A stretch of DNA of 64,000 bases, taken from assembly GCA_050251775.1 (NCBI GenBank), contig JBFWMD010000002.1, forward strand, positions 28,550-92,549, written 5' to 3'. Below, piece by piece: positions 49,774-59,037 of the stretch. Position 1 is the first letter of the stretch, and every line of letters starts with the position of its first letter. The notes under the pieces are model-generated. The model was given only the letters and a program-made list of their open reading frames with translations, ran no database searches and had not been told where the DNA came from. Source of the DNA: Paucidesulfovibrio sp050251775 (GTDB lineage: Bacteria > Desulfobacterota > Desulfovibrionia > Desulfovibrionales > Desulfovibrionaceae). Made by a program: the position numbers and the translations under genes.

Positions 49774-50694
49774 CTAGTTCAGAATGAATTTCTTGGGATT
49801 CTGGGGCTTGCCCGCCACCAGCACTTCATAGTGCAGGTGCGGCCCGGTGCTGCGTCCGGAGTTGCCCACAAAGGCGATGATGTCGTCGCGATGGACTTTT
49901 TGTCCCAGCTTGACCGCGATGCTCTTGAGGTGACCGTAGCGCGTGGTGATGTTCCCGTGGTGCTGGATGAGCAGGCTGAGTCCGTAGCCGCCGTCCCGGC
50001 CCGTGAAGATCACGGTTCCGTTGGCCGGAGAGTGGATCGGGGTCCCCCGTCCTCCCGGCGGCACAATGTCCAGCCCCCGATGGAACTTGGCGGTATGGTC
50101 AAAGGGATGCTGCCGCATGCCGAACCCGGAGGTGATCCGGCCCTTCACGGGCCAGACCGAAGGCGTGGAGTCCAGGACCTGCTTGTTTTCCCGGACTTGC
50201 TTGAAAATCAGCTGCTGGAGCACCTCGCTGTCCATGACCTCGCGGTTCAGGGCCGCCACAGCGCCCTGCATGTTGCGGATCAGGTTGCGGGTATCGTAGG
50301 GCGAAAGAGTCGTGCTGTTGATCATGGGGCCGCCGCTGCCCGTAAAGTCGTCCCAGTCCTGGTTGGGTTCGCTCATATTGGTCATGACCATGAGCTTGCT
50401 GCAGAAATCGTCGATGCGGTCGTAATCGTGCTGGAGTGCCATGAGCCGCCGGGCCTGGAAAAGGATGGCCAACCGCTGGTCGAGCCGCTGCTGCTCCTGG
50501 GTCTGAAACTCTGCCCGAAGTTCGGTCTGGGAGAAATAGACGTTGAGCAGGAGGGCGAAACTCACCGACATGACAAAAAGGAAGCCGAAAAACAGCACCG
50601 GAAGGATGCAACGGATATTCAGTGTCCGGCATTCCCCGACCTGCTCGGGGTAGACCAGCACCTGGTAACTGGAAAAGAGGCCGCAAAACTTCAT
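49774..50694 (-). CDS. M23-family murein endopeptidase (LytM/DD-endopeptidase type)
   Basis: A 306-residue membrane-anchored hydrolase: one N-terminal transmembrane helix (LPVLFFGFLFVMSVSFALLL), a periplasmic coiled-coil-like region (~75-190) and a C-terminal LytM/peptidase M23 domain with zinc ligands in KFHRGLDIV and HLHYE. It should cut peptidoglycan peptide cross-links. The start ATG 50694 leaves a short cytoplasmic tail; the upstream extension to 50733 is in noncoding sequence. Confidence 0.9.
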   Translation of the reverse strand: MKFCGLFSSYQVLVYPEQVGECRTLNIRCILPVLFFGFLFVMSVSFALLLNVYFSQTELRAEFQTQEQQRLDQRLAILFQARRLMALQHDYDRIDDFCSKLMVMTNMSEPNQDWDDFTGSGGPMINSTTLSPYDTRNLIRNMQGAVAALNREVMDSEVLQQLIFKQVRENKQVLDSTPSVWPVKGRITSGFGMRQHPFDHTAKFHRGLDIVPPGGRGTPIHSPANGTVIFTGRDGGYGLSLLIQHHGNITTRYGHLKSIAVKLGQKVHRDDIIAFVGNSGRSTGPHLHYEVLVAGKPQNPKKFILN

Positions 50695-50991
50695 GTGGTG
50701 ATCAGTCTTCGTGCTCGCTGGGGGTGATATCACTGCTGCATCAATGCCGCACCTCGCGCCTCGGCTTCCTTACCTCATTTGCCGACGCTTGAAAAGTGGT
50801 TTTACGCGATCTCCTGTCTTTTCACTGGAATGAAACCCTGTTACCAGGTATCCGGTTGCCGGACCCCGCTTCCCATTTGACCCGGGGCCGCATTTTCCGT
50901 ATTTTCCGCCGACCCGTTGTGACGGCCTCTTGCCGCGACGCGGCGTTGCACCGTACCATCGGAACAAAACCCTTCCACGCGAGGAACAGCC

Positions 50992-52698
50992 ATGAGCAAC
51001 CAGAATGACGCCGGGTCTTCGGAACCCCGTGTCGGTAAAGATTTCGTCCGCACCATCGTCGACGCCCACCTCGCCGAGGGCAGATACCAGGGACGGGTTC
51101 ACACGCGCTTTCCTCCCGAGCCCAACGGCTATCTACACATCGGCCACGCCAAGTCCATCTGCCTGAACTTCGGCCTCGCCAAAGAATACGGCGGCAAATG
51201 CAACCTGCGCTTTGACGACACCAACCCGTCCAAAGAAGAACAGGAATACGTGGACTCCATCCAGGAGGACGTGCGCTGGCTCGGCTTTAACTGGGACAAC
51301 AAATTTTTCGCTTCGGACTACTTCGAGCAGATCTACGGCTTTGCCGAGCAGCTCATCCAGATGGGCAAGGCCTACGTGGACGACCTCAGCGCCGAGGAGA
51401 TCCGCGAATACCGGGGCACGCTCACCGAACCGGGCAAGCCCTCCCCCTTTCGCGAGCGCTCCGTCGAGGAAAACCTCGACCTGTTCCGGCGCATGCGCGC
51501 GGGCGAATTTCCGGACGGCGCCCGGGTGCTGCGCGCCAAAATCGACATGGCCGCGCCCAACGTGGTCATGCGCGACCCGACCCTCTACCGCATCAAGCGG
51601 GCGCACCACCACCGCACAGGCGACACGTGGTGCATCTACCCGATGTACGATTTCACCCACTGTCTTTCGGACGCCCTGGAAGGCCTGACCCACTCCATCT
51701 GCACCCTGGAGTTCGAGAACAACCGCGAGCTCTACGACTGGGTGCTGGACACCCTGGGCAGCTTCCCGGAACGGCCCTACCAGTATGAATTCGCCCGGCT
51801 GAACCTGACTTGCACCGTGCTCTCCAAGCGCAAGCTGATCCAGCTCGTTTCCGAGGGCCACGTCTCCGGCTGGAGCGATCCGCGCATGCCCACCATCTCG
51901 GGCCTGCGCCGGAGGGGCTACACTCCCGAAGCCCTGCGCGACTTCTGCGACCGCATCGGCGTTTCCAAGGCGAACTCCATGGTCGATTACGCCCTGCTGG
52001 AACACTGCGTGCGCGAAGACCTCAACGCCCGCGCCCCGCGCGTCATGGGCGTGCTCGACCCCGTGCGGCTGGTCATTGAAAACTACCCCGAAGACCAGGT
52101 GGACGAATTCGACATGCCCTTCCACCCCGAGGACGAGAGCCAGGGCTCGCGCATCGTGCCCTTCTCCAAGGTGCTCTACATCGAGCGCGAGGACTTCATG
52201 GAAGAACCGCCGAACAAGAAGTTCTTCCGCCTTGCTCCGGGCCGCGAGGTGCGCCTGCGCTACGCCTACTATGTGACCTGTACCGGGTTCGACAAGGATG
52301 CGGACGGCAAGATTACGGAAATCCGCTGCACCTACGACCCCGAAACCAAGGGCGGCTGGTCCAAGGATGGCCGCAAGGTCAAGGGAACCCTGCATTGGGT
52401 TTCCGAGGCCCACGCCGTTCCGGCCGAGGTCCGGCTCTACGACAAGCTCTTCAGCGTGGAGAACCCCGCCGCAGTCAAGGACCGCGATTTCAAGGAACTG
52501 CTGAACCCCGAATCCCTGACCACGGTGCGGGCCCTGCTGGAGCCCTGTCTGGCGCAACAGGAACCGGGCTGGCACTGCCAGTTCGAGCGGCTGGGCTACT
52601 TCTGCACGGACACGAAGGACCACGCGCCGGGCAAGCCTGTGTTCAACCGCACCGCCACCCTGCGCGACACCTGGGCAAAAATCGCCCAGAAGAGTTGA
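50992..52698 (+). CDS. glnS: Glutaminyl-tRNA synthetase
   Basis: A 568-residue class I aminoacyl-tRNA synthetase with PPEPNGYLHIGHAKS (HIGH) and the KMSKS-equivalent VLSKRK, followed by the two GlnRS-type beta-barrel anticodon-binding domains. It charges tRNA-Gln directly. The upstream gap is about 300 bases without a seen RNA gene. The gene is high-GC and unlinked to its neighbours. Confidence 0.97.
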   Translation: MSNQNDAGSSEPRVGKDFVRTIVDAHLAEGRYQGRVHTRFPPEPNGYLHIGHAKSICLNFGLAKEYGGKCNLRFDDTNPSKEEQEYVDSIQEDVRWLGFNWDNKFFASDYFEQIYGFAEQLIQMGKAYVDDLSAEEIREYRGTLTEPGKPSPFRERSVEENLDLFRRMRAGEFPDGARVLRAKIDMAAPNVVMRDPTLYRIKRAHHHRTGDTWCIYPMYDFTHCLSDALEGLTHSICTLEFENNRELYDWVLDTLGSFPERPYQYEFARLNLTCTVLSKRKLIQLVSEGHVSGWSDPRMPTISGLRRRGYTPEALRDFCDRIGVSKANSMVDYALLEHCVREDLNARAPRVMGVLDPVRLVIENYPEDQVDEFDMPFHPEDESQGSRIVPFSKVLYIEREDFMEEPPNKKFFRLAPGREVRLRYAYYVTCTGFDKDADGKITEIRCTYDPETKGGWSKDGRKVKGTLHWVSEAHAVPAEVRLYDKLFSVENPAAVKDRDFKELLNPESLTTVRALLEPCLAQQEPGWHCQFERLGYFCTDTKDHAPGKPVFNRTATLRDTWAKIAQKS

Positions 52699-52762
52699 AG
52701 CGGAACAGTTGACAGTGGAAAGCCCATGGCTCGGTCTTCCGCGAATCCCCGTCATCAAAAGT

Positions 52763-52797
52763 GAAGCGCCTGATCCGCTGTGCGGGTCAGGCGCTTC
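52763..52797 (+). terminator. Stem-loop after glnS
   Basis: GAAGCGCCTGA and TCAGGCGCTTC extend inward through CCGC/GCGG to a 16-bp stem with one G-U pair and a 3-nt loop, 65 bases after the glnS stop. No T-run follows on the plus strand; read on the minus strand TTTT follows a few bases later. Confidence 0.6.
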
Positions 52798-52865
52798 GTG
52801 CGTCGAGAAGAGGAGGAGTGCGTAAAGATCGATACTGCCGACCAGAGAGCGTCGCTCCCGAAGGC

Positions 52866-53063
52866 CTACCTCCCGGTCAGAGCTCCGGAGTGGAAAAAGC
52901 AGTAGAAATCGCTGCGTTGGGGGTGCTTGCGCGTGGCTCCCAGGGACCGAAACCCGCTGCGCACCGCTGCGGCCAGCGCAGGCCCCTCCGCCTCAATGCG
53001 GAAGAACAGCGCAATCACGCAGAAAACAAAGATCGATTCAGTAAAACCCCATTCTATGGACAT
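52866..53063 (-). CDS. Possible small membrane protein
   Basis: A 65-residue ORF with one hydrophobic segment (SIFVFCVIALFF) near its N terminus and a basic C-terminal half. A GGGGG sequence lies about six bases before ATG 53063, and TTGACT ... TAGCTT promoter-like boxes about 16 bases apart lie upstream (near 53080-53118). No family is recognised; base composition is that of the surroundings, so it could also be spurious. Confidence 0.4.
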   Translation of the reverse strand: MSIEWGFTESIFVFCVIALFFRIEAEGPALAAAVRSGFRSLGATRKHPQRSDFYCFFHSGALTGR

Positions 53064-53216
53064 AACAGCCCCCTGTGTTTGAGATTAAGCTACACCGGGA
53101 TTTGTTCAAGTCAAGCAACCGGAATTAATTCTTTCTTTCACGAATGCGGATCGGGTTTGAATCCGACCGCCGTTGTCCGAAATTCCAGCGGATTTACGCC
53201 CGACACGGCCTGCGGA

Positions 53217-53729
53217 TTATTTTTTGTCTTGCTTTGGCCGGGCCTGTCCGGACATGTCGCGCATGTCTTCAAAAAGGCGGGCCATGCGGTCCACGAACAG
53301 CAGCTTGGCGCAGACAGCCAGGGTGACGCCCAAAAGCGTGGGCCAGGGGCGTAGCGCATACAGACCCCAGACCAGCAGCGCCGTTCCCAACAGCGCAAGG
53401 ACCGTGAACCCCCACGCCATGCGCCGGTGCGCCCCGGGCACGGACACGCGCTTGCGGTTCAGCCAGAGCCGCTCGCCAAGCACGCCCTTGGAGGCCCAGT
53501 TCTCAATGGAACGCGGCGGGGGAAACAGTCGGGGATTGAGCCAGGTCCAGAAAACGAGGAGCAGGACGGGCAGCGCCGCCCACCAGCCGATCCAGACGCG
53601 GCTCCAGATGGCCAGGGCGAACAGGGGCAGGAGGGGAACTCGGGTATAGACGCTCCAAGGGTTGGCGTGCCGGTCCCAGACCGGGGCGCGCATGCCCATG
53701 AGCCGTTGCGTCAGCTCGTAGAGGTCCAT
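53217..53729 (-). CDS. DUF6653-like membrane protein
   Basis: A 170-residue protein with three or four hydrophobic helices (PLLPLFALAIWSRV, WWAALPVLLLVFW, WGFTVLALLGTALLVWGLY) and motifs PPPRSIENWASKGVLGERLWLNRK and FVDRMARLFEDMR. The family is of unknown function. ATG 53729 follows GGGAAG and comes 25 bases after the hemerythrin stop, so it is probably the last gene of the motility operon. The longer open frame upstream runs through the hemerythrin gene in another frame. Confidence 0.75.
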   Translation of the reverse strand: MDLYELTQRLMGMRAPVWDRHANPWSVYTRVPLLPLFALAIWSRVWIGWWAALPVLLLVFWTWLNPRLFPPPRSIENWASKGVLGERLWLNRKRVSVPGAHRRMAWGFTVLALLGTALLVWGLYALRPWPTLLGVTLAVCAKLLFVDRMARLFEDMRDMSGQARPKQDKK

Positions 53730-53754
53730 GCAGCTTCCCACGACCAGGTGGAAT

Positions 53755-54162
53755 TCATCGTTCGCCCTTGCCGCGCAGGAACTTGGCGTAGCGCTGGTCC
53801 GAAGACTGGACGTGGACCACGAACCACTGACACAGGTAATCGTGCAGCGCCGCATCGACACCGGGCACTCCTGTACGCAGATCCAGAGAGAAATCCTCGA
53901 CCTCGTCCGTGAACTCGGCATGCTCGCGCTTGTGCTCTTCCAGGGCCGGATAGTTGTGAATCCGCAGCAGCCGTTCCTCGCTGGTGAAATGGTAGGAGGT
54001 GTAGAGCTTGAGTTGATCGAGAACCTCGCTGGCCACGGGGCCGCCCCGGCCTTCTTCAATGGCGTCGCCCAGCTGGTTGATCAGATTGACCATATTCATA
54101 TGCTGGGCGTCGAGCAGTCCAATGCCCACTTCCAGCTCCAGGTTCCATTCAATGCGTTGCAT
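53755..54162 (-). CDS. Bacteriohemerythrin
   Basis: A 135-residue hemerythrin-fold protein. The diiron ligands appear in DAQHMNM, YHFTSEE, EEHKREH and HVQSSD. It binds oxygen or acts as an oxygen sensor or store in anaerobes. It lies 26 bases after the second motB-like gene on the same strand, which suggests a link between oxygen and motility in this operon. Confidence 0.88.
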   Translation of the reverse strand: MQRIEWNLELEVGIGLLDAQHMNMVNLINQLGDAIEEGRGGPVASEVLDQLKLYTSYHFTSEERLLRIHNYPALEEHKREHAEFTDEVEDFSLDLRTGVPGVDAALHDYLCQWFVVHVQSSDQRYAKFLRGKGER

Positions 54163-54188
54163 GCCTGCTCCTTTCCCGGCGCGGAGAG

Positions 54189-54944
54189 TTACCAGTTATC
54201 GTCGCCAGGCAACTTGAAATAGAAATCCACACGGCGGTTCAACGCCTTGTTGGCCTCGGTCGTGCTCGGGACCAGCGGCTTGGACCCGGCCAGTCCCACG
54301 GCCTTGAGCCGCGAGGGCGAAACACTGGAGTGCTCGAGGATGAAGCGCAGGCAGGCCGCCGCCCGCGTGGCGGAAAGTTCCCAGTTGGTGTCGAAGAGCT
54401 GGTCGTTGAGCGCTTCGCCGTCCGTGTGCCCGGTCACGATCAGGTTGAACGGCGTGGAATTGAGCAGCTTGATGACCTCCACCAGCACCGTGATGGACTC
54501 GGGTGTCAGATCATACGATCCGGGCCGGAACATGGCCTTGTTGCCCACGCGGAGCAACACGCCGGAATTGTCCACGCTCAGGGACGCCTCCCCCGTGAGG
54601 GTCTCGTCCTGAATAAACTTGCGCAACGAGGCGGCCAGCTGCTTGACCTCGGATTCGCTTTCCATCTCGGTCTTGAAACTGCGCGACTTGTCCGCGTAGG
54701 GAATTTCCTTGGAGTCGCTGCGCTCCTTCTGCACGCCAAAGGCGTCGGACATGGCGCCCATGAGCATCTGGAAGTTGTTGATGTCCTGGTTGGTAAAGGA
54801 GAGCAGCAGCACGAAGAAACAGAGCAACAGCGTGACCATGTCCGCGAACGTGGCCATCCATGCGGGCAGCCCCTCCTCGCGAGGCGGCGCGTCCTCGTAC
54901 TGCTCGATGATGATCACATCGTCGTCGATATTGCCTTTGGGCAT
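54189..54944 (-). CDS. MotB/OmpA-domain flagellar stator protein, paralogue 2
   Basis: A 251-residue stator protein: one transmembrane helix with the proton/sodium-binding aspartate region (PAWMATFADMVTLLLCFFVLLLSF) and a C-terminal OmpA-like peptidoglycan-binding domain (LIVTGHTDGEALND, NWELSATRAAA, NRRVDFYF). GGGGAAAG precedes ATG 54944. It lies immediately downstream of a second MotB gene and has clearly diverged from it. Confidence 0.9.
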   Translation of the reverse strand: MPKGNIDDDVIIIEQYEDAPPREEGLPAWMATFADMVTLLLCFFVLLLSFTNQDINNFQMLMGAMSDAFGVQKERSDSKEIPYADKSRSFKTEMESESEVKQLAASLRKFIQDETLTGEASLSVDNSGVLLRVGNKAMFRPGSYDLTPESITVLVEVIKLLNSTPFNLIVTGHTDGEALNDQLFDTNWELSATRAAACLRFILEHSSVSPSRLKAVGLAGSKPLVPSTTEANKALNRRVDFYFKLPGDDNW

Positions 54945-54954
54945 CTTTCCCCGC

Positions 54955-55707
54955 CTACCAGTTGTCGTCGTCCGGCTTGTGGAAGTAGAACTCCACCCGC
55001 TGGTTCGCCAGCCGCCCCTCCACCGTGGTGTTCGGAGCAACGGGCCGGGTGTGGGCATAGCCCACGGCCTTGACCCTGTTCACGGGAATGCCCCCGACCT
55101 CGACGATGTAGGCCAGGGCATTGGCGGCCCGGGCTGCGGAGAGTTCCCAGTTCGAGGGATACCGCCCCGTGGTCACCGGACTGTTGTCCGTATGCCCGCG
55201 CACCACGAGGTTGAGCGGATATTCCTTGAGCAAGAGGACCACGCTGTCCAGGGCGCGGTTTGCCTCGGGCCTGAGCTTTGCCGAGCCCGGCTCGAAAAGC
55301 GCGGCGCTGCGCACGTCGAAAAGCACGCCCTCCCGATCCACGCGCACGCCGCTGGCCTGCTTCAGCTCCGGCGTCTTGTCCAGAATGGAGCGGATGCGGA
55401 TGACCACGCCGTTGAGAATCTGCTCCGTGGAACTGGTGGGCGCGGTCAGCGTCTGCGAACTGCTGCTGGTCTCCAAAGACAACTCCGTGGACTTTGTCCG
55501 GACCACGGCCACGCCAAAGGCGTCCCGGAGGGAACCGAGCACGTCGCGGAACTTCTGCACGTCCTGGTTGGCGAAGGAGAGCAGCAACACGAAGAAGCAG
55601 AGCAGCAACGTGACCATGTCCGCGAACGTGGCCATCCACGGCGGCAGTCCTTCACTGCGCGGCCCTTCCTCAGCGGGCTTCTTGACGATGATGACTCTTT
55701 TGCCCAC
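54955..55707 (-). CDS. motB: MotB/OmpA-domain flagellar stator protein, paralogue 1
   Basis: A 250-residue MotB/PomB-type protein with the conserved WMATFADMVTLLLCFFVLL helix and an OmpA-like domain (LVVRGHTDNSPVTT, NWELSAARAANAL, NQRVEFYF). The start is GTG 55707 directly behind AAGGAGG (spacing three, short but the only good site). It pairs with the MotA encoded 13 bases upstream; the second MotB may exchange with it or serve another stator type. Confidence 0.9.
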   Translation of the reverse strand: MGKRVIIVKKPAEEGPRSEGLPPWMATFADMVTLLLCFFVLLLSFANQDVQKFRDVLGSLRDAFGVAVVRTKSTELSLETSSSSQTLTAPTSSTEQILNGVVIRIRSILDKTPELKQASGVRVDREGVLFDVRSAALFEPGSAKLRPEANRALDSVVLLLKEYPLNLVVRGHTDNSPVTTGRYPSNWELSAARAANALAYIVEVGGIPVNRVKAVGYAHTRPVAPNTTVEGRLANQRVEFYFHKPDDDNW

Positions 55708-55720
55708 GCGCGCCTCCTTC

Positions 55721-56476
55721 CTAGCCCGAGGATTCGCGCATGGCCGGACTGAGGAAAGACATGAGCTTTTCCTTGACGATGGAGGGATGGTCGCCGCGCT
55801 GGATGGAAACCACGCCCTCAAGCATGATCTCCATATAGAGCTGGTCCTCGGCGCTGCGTCCCTCCAGCTTGGTGGCCAGGGGCAGAAAGACCACGTTGGC
55901 AAGCACGGAACCGTAGAACGTGGTCAGCAGGGCCACGGCCATGGCCGGACCGATGGAGGACGGATCCGAAAGGTTCTGGAGCATCTGCACCAGACCGACC
56001 AGTGTGCCGATCATGCCAAAGGCCGGGGACATGGCGCCCATGCCCTTGAGCACCCCCTGCCCCTGTTGGTGGCGCTGCTTCATGAACTTGACCTCGGTCT
56101 CCAGCACGGCCCGGACCAGGCTCTCCTCGGTGCCGTCGGCCACGAGCATGACCCCCTTCTTCATAAACGGATCTTCCACGCTGACCTTTTCCAGGGCCAC
56201 GAGGCTTTCCCGCCGGGCGGTCTCGGCCAGTTCGATCACCTTGCGGATGATCTGGTGCGGATCCGCACTCTTGAAGAAGATGGTCTTCATGATCACCTTC
56301 ATGGTCCCGATGATCACGTTCATGGGAAACATGATGAAGGCGGAGGCCACTGTGCCGCCGAAAACCATCACCATGGAAGGTACGTCCACGAAACCACCGA
56401 CGTTTCCGCCGATGAAGATGGTGGTGATGATCAATCCAAAACCACCAACCAGGCCGATTAAAGTTGCTATGTCCAT
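55721..56476 (-). CDS. motA: MotA/PomA-family flagellar stator protein
   Basis: A 251-residue MotA with four transmembrane helices, the conserved PSMVMVFGGTVASAFIMFP, AMSPAFGMIGTLVGLVQML and FYGSVLANVVFLPLATKL, and the charged cytoplasmic loop (LAETARRESLVALEKV). With MotB it forms the ion-driven stator that turns the flagellum. It starts six bases after the FapA gene. Confidence 0.95.
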   Translation of the reverse strand: MDIATLIGLVGGFGLIITTIFIGGNVGGFVDVPSMVMVFGGTVASAFIMFPMNVIIGTMKVIMKTIFFKSADPHQIIRKVIELAETARRESLVALEKVSVEDPFMKKGVMLVADGTEESLVRAVLETEVKFMKQRHQQGQGVLKGMGAMSPAFGMIGTLVGLVQMLQNLSDPSSIGPAMAVALLTTFYGSVLANVVFLPLATKLEGRSAEDQLYMEIMLEGVVSIQRGDHPSIVKEKLMSFLSPAMRESSG

Positions 56477-56482
56477 AGTGCG

Positions 56483-57598
56483 CTATTTCTCGATTGCGGG
56501 TGATGCGAACTTGATCTCACGATCCTGATAGTAGAACCGCACATTCTCCATGAAGTCGTCCACCTTGTAGTAGGCGGGACCGATGCTGATCTCCACGCCG
56601 GGCTTAACGCTGCCCGGAACGATGATCCGACACCGCTCCAGCATACCGGTGGCATCGATGCGCTCCCAGAGTTGGGTCTTGCGCTGCTGCAACAGGCGGA
56701 GCTTCTTGCGGAAGCCGTCTCTGGCCGCCCGCAGCTCCTTGTCCTGTGCATCATCCTTTCCCATGTGCGCCTCGCTCAGCTTGATCTGTTCGTGCAATCT
56801 GGCGATGCGTTCGTTGAGTTGTTGATCCGCATACAGCAGCATGGGGTCGTACCCCGCCAGGATGGAGGTTTCGGCGCTCATGCCGCCCCCCAGCTGCTCC
56901 TCCACATACGCATACTCGAAACAGTACACCTCGCAGCCTGTCAGCCGCCCCTTCACGGCCAGCTTGCCGCCCGCGAAAATTTTGCTGTGCAGGCAGGCCC
57001 CCTCCACCAGGACGTTGGCCCCGGCCTTGATGGTCGCCGCTTCGCAAAAACCACATCGGAAGGTCTCCCCGGCCTCGATGTAAGCCTTGTTGCCGCCCTT
57101 GACCCCGGATTCGCAGACGATGGAATGGATCGCCCCGAGGGATGCGCCCTCGATGTTGCCCTTGACGCGCAGGCCCGAGGCCCGGATGCGGAACCCGGAA
57201 CGCACGGCCCCATGCACGACCATGTCCCCTACATAGGGAATGTTGCCGGTGTGGTAGTCCACATCGCGGCGCACGTTGAGGATCTGCTTCACGACGATCA
57301 GACCCTGGTCGTAAAACACGTACCCGTTGCAGTCCGCCAGGAGCACGCGCGGATTGTCGTTCGCGCTGCGAGTGTTCCGCCCCTGGGGCAGCTTCGGCTC
57401 CAGCAGCACGAAACGCGGGTCCATGCCGCGCAACCCGCCTTCGCCCACCTCCACAATCTCCGCGAGAATCTGCCCCTTGACCGTATTCTGCACGTACCCG
57501 AGGTCGAAATGGTCCACGGACCCGTCGTCTCGCTGCCGGGGTTGCAGGTGGAAATGGTCGAAATCCGGATCGAAATAATGTCTGATGTAGTACGGCAT
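56483..57598 (-). CDS. FapA (DUF342) family protein
   Basis: A 371-residue DUF342/FapA protein with the beta-helical repeat region (GDMVVHGAVRSGFRIRAS, GNIEGASLGAIHSIVCES, IKAGANVLVEGACLHSKIFAGG, AVKGRLTGCEVYCFEYAYVEEQ) and a C-terminal coiled coil (~270-320). DUF342 proteins are common near flagellar and chemotaxis genes of these bacteria; their role is unclear. It lies between a STAS-domain gene and motA with small gaps of 11 and 6 bases, so it is co-transcribed with the stator. Confidence 0.85.
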   Translation of the reverse strand: MPYYIRHYFDPDFDHFHLQPRQRDDGSVDHFDLGYVQNTVKGQILAEIVEVGEGGLRGMDPRFVLLEPKLPQGRNTRSANDNPRVLLADCNGYVFYDQGLIVVKQILNVRRDVDYHTGNIPYVGDMVVHGAVRSGFRIRASGLRVKGNIEGASLGAIHSIVCESGVKGGNKAYIEAGETFRCGFCEAATIKAGANVLVEGACLHSKIFAGGKLAVKGRLTGCEVYCFEYAYVEEQLGGGMSAETSILAGYDPMLLYADQQLNERIARLHEQIKLSEAHMGKDDAQDKELRAARDGFRKKLRLLQQRKTQLWERIDATGMLERCRIIVPGSVKPGVEISIGPAYYKVDDFMENVRFYYQDREIKFASPAIEK

Positions 57599-57609
57599 CC
57601 GTTCCTTCC

Positions 57610-57951
57610 TCAGTCGACCAACAGGCCCAGCTCCTTCTCGCTCTCCGCATATTCAAAAAAATCGAACAGCTTGACCAGTTCAAGGGTCCTGACCACCTCG
57701 CTGCTCGGACAAAGCAACCAGCAGACGATGCCGAGGCGCGCGGCGCGGGAGCGCAACGTCATCAGCAGTCCGATTCCCGAAGAGTCCAAGAAATATACAG
57801 GGGAGAGGTCCAGCGCAAGAACGGAAAAAAGGCCCTCGACAAAGCGCATTTCCAGCTCGCTCTTCAGATGGCCCGTGACCTCAAGGGTCAACCTCTCGGA
57901 GCAACGGATCAGCAACAGCTCTCCGCGCTTCTCGATGCAAAGCCCACTCAT
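57610..57951 (-). CDS. STAS-domain anti-sigma-factor-antagonist-like protein
   Basis: A 113-residue STAS protein with the phospho-acceptor serine region LDSSGIGLLMTLRSRA. Such proteins bind or release anti-sigma or partner kinases according to phosphorylation. No anti-sigma kinase is adjacent. It heads the FapA-MotA-MotB-MotB operon, so it may regulate motility. Confidence 0.85.
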   Translation of the reverse strand: MSGLCIEKRGELLLIRCSERLTLEVTGHLKSELEMRFVEGLFSVLALDLSPVYFLDSSGIGLLMTLRSRAARLGIVCWLLCPSSEVVRTLELVKLFDFFEYAESEKELGLLVD

Positions 57952-58160
57952 CCGGTCCCTCGCGTACTCCGGCCCCCCGCAGCAGCTTCCTTCAACTTCG
58001 ACCCAAACTAACCGTTAGGAAAAAAAATGTCCATCGGCGAGTCAACGAAGGGTCTCCTCACCGGGAAAAGCCGGTTTTCTTCGGCTTTTGTTTCTGCTAG
58101 GGAGGAAGCGGTCACCCTGGGCCATTCCCGGTCCAGAGGCCTTTCCAACGAGGACGGTCC

Positions 58161-59012
58161 ATGAATCCCAATGACTCGCGCCCCTTTCTCGGCCTGATCA
58201 CCGCCCTGGAATCGGAAACCAGGGCGCTCTGCGGCAACGTGCGGACAACGGTCCAGGGACACTTCCTGCGCGCCGAAACGCACTGCGCCCAGGGTCGCGT
58301 GGTCTGCCTGCAATGCGGACCCGGCCCGGAGCGCGCCCTGGCCGCGGGACGCGAACTGGCCACCCAGGGCGCCGGGGTGCTGCTCTGCGCGGGCGTGGCC
58401 AGCGGCATCGACCCCGAAACCCGTTGCGGCGAACTCCTGCTCGGCAACACCGTCTGCCTGCTCCACGAAAACCTGCCCCTGGCCGTGCCCAACGACGCCC
58501 CCTCGTCGGTCGAGACCGCCCTGCGCCTGCTTGCGGAGGCTAAAATGCCGGCCCGGTCCCGGCCGCTGCTGACCACGGCCAACCCGCTGCTGGACGCCGA
58601 GGAGCGCAGACACTGGTTCGAGACCACCGGAGCCGCCGCCGTGGATACGGAAAGCGCGGGCGTGGCCCTGGCCGCCATGGAGGCAAAGCTCCCCTTCCTT
58701 GCGGTCCGTGCGGTCAGCGACAGCGTCAGCCAGCCCGTTTCCAAAGAAATGATCGCCGCCTGCGACAACGGAGCCATTGGAAGCGCCTTCGGCCTGATCC
58801 GCACGATCCTGCAACGGCCTTCTCTGTTTGGAGAATTCTGGCGGGCGGGTCGAGAGTATGCCCGCGCCCTGGACGCGCTCAAAAAAGCGCGCAAGGCTCT
58901 GTTTCAGGCCTGTTTCGAATCGCTGGAAACGGAACGGATGGAAACGCCGGACAAAGACGCCGACACGCCCGAGGAGCAGAACGGAAACCAGGTTGGGAAC
59001 CCGATCCAGTAG
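58161..59012 (+). CDS. Nucleoside phosphorylase/nucleosidase-like protein
   Basis: A 283-residue protein with the PNP/UDP-phosphorylase superfamily pattern: LGLITALESETRAL start, GVLLCAGVASGIDPE, and VDTESAGVALAAMEAKLPFLAVRAVSDS. The closest function types are MTA/SAH nucleosidase or a hopanoid-associated HpnG-like phosphorylase; I cannot choose between them. A charged C-terminal extension (~250-283) is unusual. GAGG precedes ATG 58161. Confidence 0.78.
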   Translation: MNPNDSRPFLGLITALESETRALCGNVRTTVQGHFLRAETHCAQGRVVCLQCGPGPERALAAGRELATQGAGVLLCAGVASGIDPETRCGELLLGNTVCLLHENLPLAVPNDAPSSVETALRLLAEAKMPARSRPLLTTANPLLDAEERRHWFETTGAAAVDTESAGVALAAMEAKLPFLAVRAVSDSVSQPVSKEMIAACDNGAIGSAFGLIRTILQRPSLFGEFWRAGREYARALDALKKARKALFQACFESLETERMETPDKDADTPEEQNGNQVGNPIQ

Positions 59013-59037
59013 CCCGCGCCCCAGAGCAACTCCGCAG

